DNA of 64,000 bases from the NCBI GenBank assembly GCA_964594635.1, contig CAZQMV010000002.1, positions 62,001 through 126,000 of the forward strand. The letters run 5' to 3'. The stretch's first letter is position 1, and each line of letters starts with the position of its first letter. Under the pieces are notes generated by a model that saw nothing but the letters and a program-made list of their open reading frames with translations, did not search any database and was not told the origin of the DNA. This document shows positions 61,286 to 64,000 of the stretch, piece after piece. This stretch comes from Berkiella sp964594635. Lineage in GTDB: Bacteria > Pseudomonadota > Gammaproteobacteria > Berkiellales > Berkiellaceae. Both the position numbers and the translations under genes were made by a program.

Positions 61286-61585
61286 TTAGTATGGACGCGG
61301 TGTTGGTTGCGCCTGGTAACGGGGTTTGGGTGACAATTCGAGTTCCATTTCGGGTGCCATTTTGAATAATGGTTTCGAATTTGCTTTAAATAATTGAAAA
61401 AGACCTAACAACGGTGTAGATGCTTTTAAGCCATTGAGAGCAACATCCGTCATACCTAAGACTAAATTTCCTAAACCGCCAATGATCATTTTATTCACTT
61501 GTTTGTGTTTTGCGCCATATGCATCAGTTAATGCATCAACAACGTTTTCAGCATGTGCTAACAATTCTTTATTTGGTAACGACAT
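61286..61585 (-). CDS. Hypothetical small protein
   Basis: 99 residues from the ATG at 61585 (GGAG 5 nt upstream; an upstream frame to 61654 has no site). A helical N-terminus leads to a Gly/Leu-rich stretch (MIIGGLGNLVLGMTDVALNG) that may associate with a membrane, and a Pro/Arg-rich end (PKPRYQAQPTPRPY). No family is recognised. Its terminator is shared with osmC. Confidence 0.62.
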   Translation of the reverse strand: MSLPNKELLAHAENVVDALTDAYGAKHKQVNKMIIGGLGNLVLGMTDVALNGLKASTPLLGLFQLFKANSKPLFKMAPEMELELSPKPRYQAQPTPRPY

Positions 61586-61744
61586 AATCACTCCAGTGGT
61601 TTTTCCTGTATTGGGAATGACAGTAACATTTCCCTGTCTTTGATAACAGAACAATAGGATGAAAGGACTTAAAAGCTGATGAACCGCAAGATTTATGTCG
61701 ATTAAAGATCACAGCTCACGTTAGAAACGTGTATAGGCGCAGAT

Positions 61745-64000
61745 ATGTATCACAATCAATTTTCGCTATTAACGAAACGGCGCTTTTTGCCCCTCTTTAT
61801 TACCCAATTCTTGGGCGCGTTTAACGATAATTTGTTTAAAAACGCATTAGTCGTTCTCATTACGTTTATTTTGGTTAAAGAATTACCTGTCGATCATAAG
61901 ATTTTGGTGACTTTAGCGGGTTGCTTGCTTATTGTGCCCATGTTTATTTTTTCTGCCTTAGCAGGATCGTTGGCAGATAAATATGAAAAATCAAAATTGA
62001 TTAGAGTGATCAAATTAGCTGAAATCGTGCTGATGCTTTTAGGTACCGTGGGCTTTGTATTGCACAATGTTACTTTGTTAATGGTGGTGCTATTTTTACT
62101 TGGTGTACAAGCGACTTTTTTTGGCCCATTAAAATATAGTATTTTACCTGCTCATTTAGCTGAGGATGAACTGGTTGGAGGGACCGCATTAATTGAAATG
62201 GGTACTTTCCTTGCCATTTTATTAGGCAACATTTTAGGCGTGATTTTAATTGTGATGCCACATGGTATCTATGTGATATGTGGTGCGATTGTATTCATTG
62301 CAGCACTTGGTTTTATCAGTAGTTGTTTTATCCCACAAGCGTTAGCGCCTGCGCCGTTATTACCCATTTCGTTTAATGTCGTGAAAGAAACAGTAGACAT
62401 TGTTAAATTTTCACAAAAATCAAAAGATATTTATCTTAGTATTTTAGGGATCTCCTGGTTCTGGCTGATTGGTTTCGTCTTTTTGGCAGAATTCCCCAAT
62501 TATGCCAAAGATTTCATACGAGGTAACGAACAGGTTTTTGTATTGTTCCTAACCATGTTTTCAGTGGGCATTGGTGTTGGTTCAATGTTTTGTAATCGAC
62601 TTTTAAAGGGGCGAATTGAAGCAACCTTTGTGCCATTAAGCGCGTTGGGGATGTCCATTTTTACCATTGATTTGTATTATGCAACGCTATATGCACTTAA
62701 CCATGTGCAAACAGCAATCATGTTAACCCCATGGCAGTTTTTACAACAGCCCGCACATTGGCGTATTTTGTTTGACGTATTTGCGATTGCATTTTGCGGT
62801 GGTATTTATATCGTACCGCTCTATGCTATTTTGCAGCACCGTTCGCAAGAATCGCATAAAGCACGAGTCATTGCTAGCAACAACATAATGAATGCCATTT
62901 TTATGTCTGCGGCGGCAGTGCTTGTGATGTTGTTGCTAAAAATGGGTTTCACGATCCCGCAAATTTTTCTGACAATTGCGTTGCTCAATCTGGCAGTGGT
63001 GGTACAAAGCTGCCGACTCTTGCCAGGTGCCTTGGTTAAATCGATATTGCGCATGGTATTACATTTTCTGTATCGTGTCGAAGTCAATGGGTTAGAAAAT
63101 TACGATAAAAAAGGCGATCGTGTGGTGATAGCACCGAATCACACTTCATTTTTAGATGCGGTGTTACTCGCGGCGTTTTTGCCAGGCAAGATATCATTTG
63201 CGATGTACAGCGGTTATTTAGATAAATGGTGGGTAAAACCGGTCAAGGTATTTGTTGAGATTTTTGGCATTGAACCAGCCAATCCTTTTTCACTAAAAAC
63301 CATCATTAAATATGTGAAGCAAAATAAAGAGCTTGTTATTTTTCCGGAAGGTCGCATTACCGTCACTGGGGCACTCATGAAAATTTATGAAGGCCCTGGC
63401 ATGATAGCGGATAAAGCGGATGCAACCATTTTACCGATCCTTATTGAAGGCGCGCAATATTCGCCATTTTCACGTTTGAGAGGTCGTGTTCATATTAAAT
63501 GGTTTCCAAAGATAACCTTAACGATTTTTCCACCCGAAAAGATAAAGTCACATGATAATGTCAGTGGTCGCAAAAGACGTCAGCTCATCGGAGAGCAGCT
63601 CTATCAAATTATGGCCAATACCTTATTTTTAGGGAATAGCTTTGATACCACCTTATTCCAAGGTCTATTGCAAGCAAAAGCGATTTATGGTGGTTCCCAT
63701 AAAATTGTTGAAGATATTAATCGTCAACCACTCACCTATAATCGACTCATCATGGGTAGCATTGTACTTGGTAAGAAGCTCGCCAAAATAACCAAAAAAC
63801 AAGAAGCGGTGGGGCTATTATTACCGAATTTATCAGCCGCTGTTGTCACCTTTTTTGGTTTGCTAGCCTATCAGCGAGTAGTTGCTTTATTAAATTTTTC
63901 AACAGGTACACATAATGTGGTTATGGCCTGCCACACTGCCAACATCAAAGTTGTTTGTACGGCGCGTGCTTTTATTGTTGCCGCCAAAATGCAAGGGATG
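61745..64000 (+). CDS. aas: Aas-type lysophospholipid transporter/acyltransferase (3' end beyond window)
   Basis: 752 residues are visible and the frame stays open to the right edge. The first 415 residues are a twelve-helix MFS module (QFLGAFNDNLFKNALVVLIT; the LplT-type start FNDNLFKN). Then comes a PlsC-type acyltransferase with the catalytic HxxxxD as NHTSFLDAVL and FPEGRITVTG. A third domain of the AMP-binding acyl-ACP synthetase type begins near the edge (NRLIMGSIVLGKKLAKITKK; LLLPNLSAAVVTFFGLLAYQ). The fused enzyme imports lysophospholipids and re-acylates them. This gene organisation (transporter-acyltransferase-synthetase in one chain) is known in Legionella and relatives. Confidence 0.92.
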   Translation, partial: MYHNQFSLLTKRRFLPLFITQFLGAFNDNLFKNALVVLITFILVKELPVDHKILVTLAGCLLIVPMFIFSALAGSLADKYEKSKLIRVIKLAEIVLMLLGTVGFVLHNVTLLMVVLFLLGVQATFFGPLKYSILPAHLAEDELVGGTALIEMGTFLAILLGNILGVILIVMPHGIYVICGAIVFIAALGFISSCFIPQALAPAPLLPISFNVVKETVDIVKFSQKSKDIYLSILGISWFWLIGFVFLAEFPNYAKDFIRGNEQVFVLFLTMFSVGIGVGSMFCNRLLKGRIEATFVPLSALGMSIFTIDLYYATLYALNHVQTAIMLTPWQFLQQPAHWRILFDVFAIAFCGGIYIVPLYAILQHRSQESHKARVIASNNIMNAIFMSAAAVLVMLLLKMGFTIPQIFLTIALLNLAVVVQSCRLLPGALVKSILRMVLHFLYRVEVNGLENYDKKGDRVVIAPNHTSFLDAVLLAAFLPGKISFAMYSGYLDKWWVKPVKVFVEIFGIEPANPFSLKTIIKYVKQNKELVIFPEGRITVTGALMKIYEGPGMIADKADATILPILIEGAQYSPFSRLRGRVHIKWFPKITLTIFPPEKIKSHDNVSGRKRRQLIGEQLYQIMANTLFLGNSFDTTLFQGLLQAKAIYGGSHKIVEDINRQPLTYNRLIMGSIVLGKKLAKITKKQEAVGLLLPNLSAAVVTFFGLLAYQRVVALLNFSTGTHNVVMACHTANIKVVCTARAFIVAAKMQGM

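Overview
The window reads as chromosomal DNA of a low-to-mid GC gammaproteobacterium, most like Legionellales (the Legionella/Coxiella/Berkiella group). This is an inference from three things: ordinary gammaproteobacterial housekeeping genes (FabV, KdsB, CydAB, HppA, Aas, Zur/Znu), many eukaryotic-like or effector-like proteins (ankyrin repeats, a patatin remnant, a CX5R phosphatase-like protein, a possible CaaX-box protein, an amylase-like protein with an acidic tail), and many genes with no family I recognise. I cannot name the species. No rRNA, tRNA, prophage or CRISPR array was seen.

Layout. 1-2.7 kb: NHEJ repair pair ligD (cut by the left edge) and ku, on the minus strand. 2.9-4.9 kb: small secreted and effector-like genes, with a patatin gene that has lost its 5' part and a 75-residue protein ending in Cys-Val-Leu-Phe. 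5.0-7.8 kb: NUDIX hydrolase, coiled-coil protein, fabV. 7.9-10.7 kb: a tandem pair of unknown paralogues. 11.0-13.7 kb: an ankyrin protein whose C-terminus appears cut by a homopolymer slip, then an outer-membrane barrel. 13.7-21.8 kb: a divergent locus with SPFH protein, two DUF4178 proteins, a small membrane protein, DUF350, a membrane-embedded spermidine-synthase-like enzyme and a Tat-exported flavin oxidase on one strand, and a membrane coiled-coil protein plus TelA on the other. It looks like a membrane/polyamine stress module. 22.7-26.1 kb: a zinc-uptake operon (outer-membrane protein, ZnuA, ZnuB, Zur) behind a clear Zur box but without ZnuC. 26.2-29.6 kb: GH13-like protein and an unknown protein. 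29.7-31.7 kb: a REP-associated transposase (RAYT) with matching GGACACCCAA-type repeats on both sides and elsewhere in the window.

31.8-39.2 kb: acetyltransferase, an unknown partner, a HAD phosphatase broken by an in-frame stop, a Ppx/GppA-like protein, the CX5R phosphatase-like protein, small secreted proteins and a YfiR-like protein. 39.5-49.8 kb: mostly conserved metabolic and envelope genes (MFS, PncC, thioesterase, KdsB, HIT, HAD, TerC), a repressor with a dead S24 peptidase site, two large unknown genes, and a peptide-deformylase-like protein that lacks a metal ligand but has a His-rich tail. 50.0-57.0 kb: cydAB, an ankyrin protein whose C-terminal module matches the one at 11-12.7 kb, and a K+-independent-type membrane pyrophosphatase. 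57.3-61.6 kb: an accessory stretch with three short peptides that carry double-glycine-type leaders (a fourth lies at 29.9 kb), a ParD/ParE-type toxin-antitoxin pair, a DUF4442 protein and OsmC. 61.7 kb to the end: an Aas-type lysophospholipid transporter/acyltransferase, cut by the right edge.

The most promising leads are the dispersed double-glycine peptide family, the CaaX protein, the SPFH/DUF4178/DUF350/SpeE-like/TelA locus, the shared module of the two ankyrin proteins, and the His-tailed deformylase-like protein.
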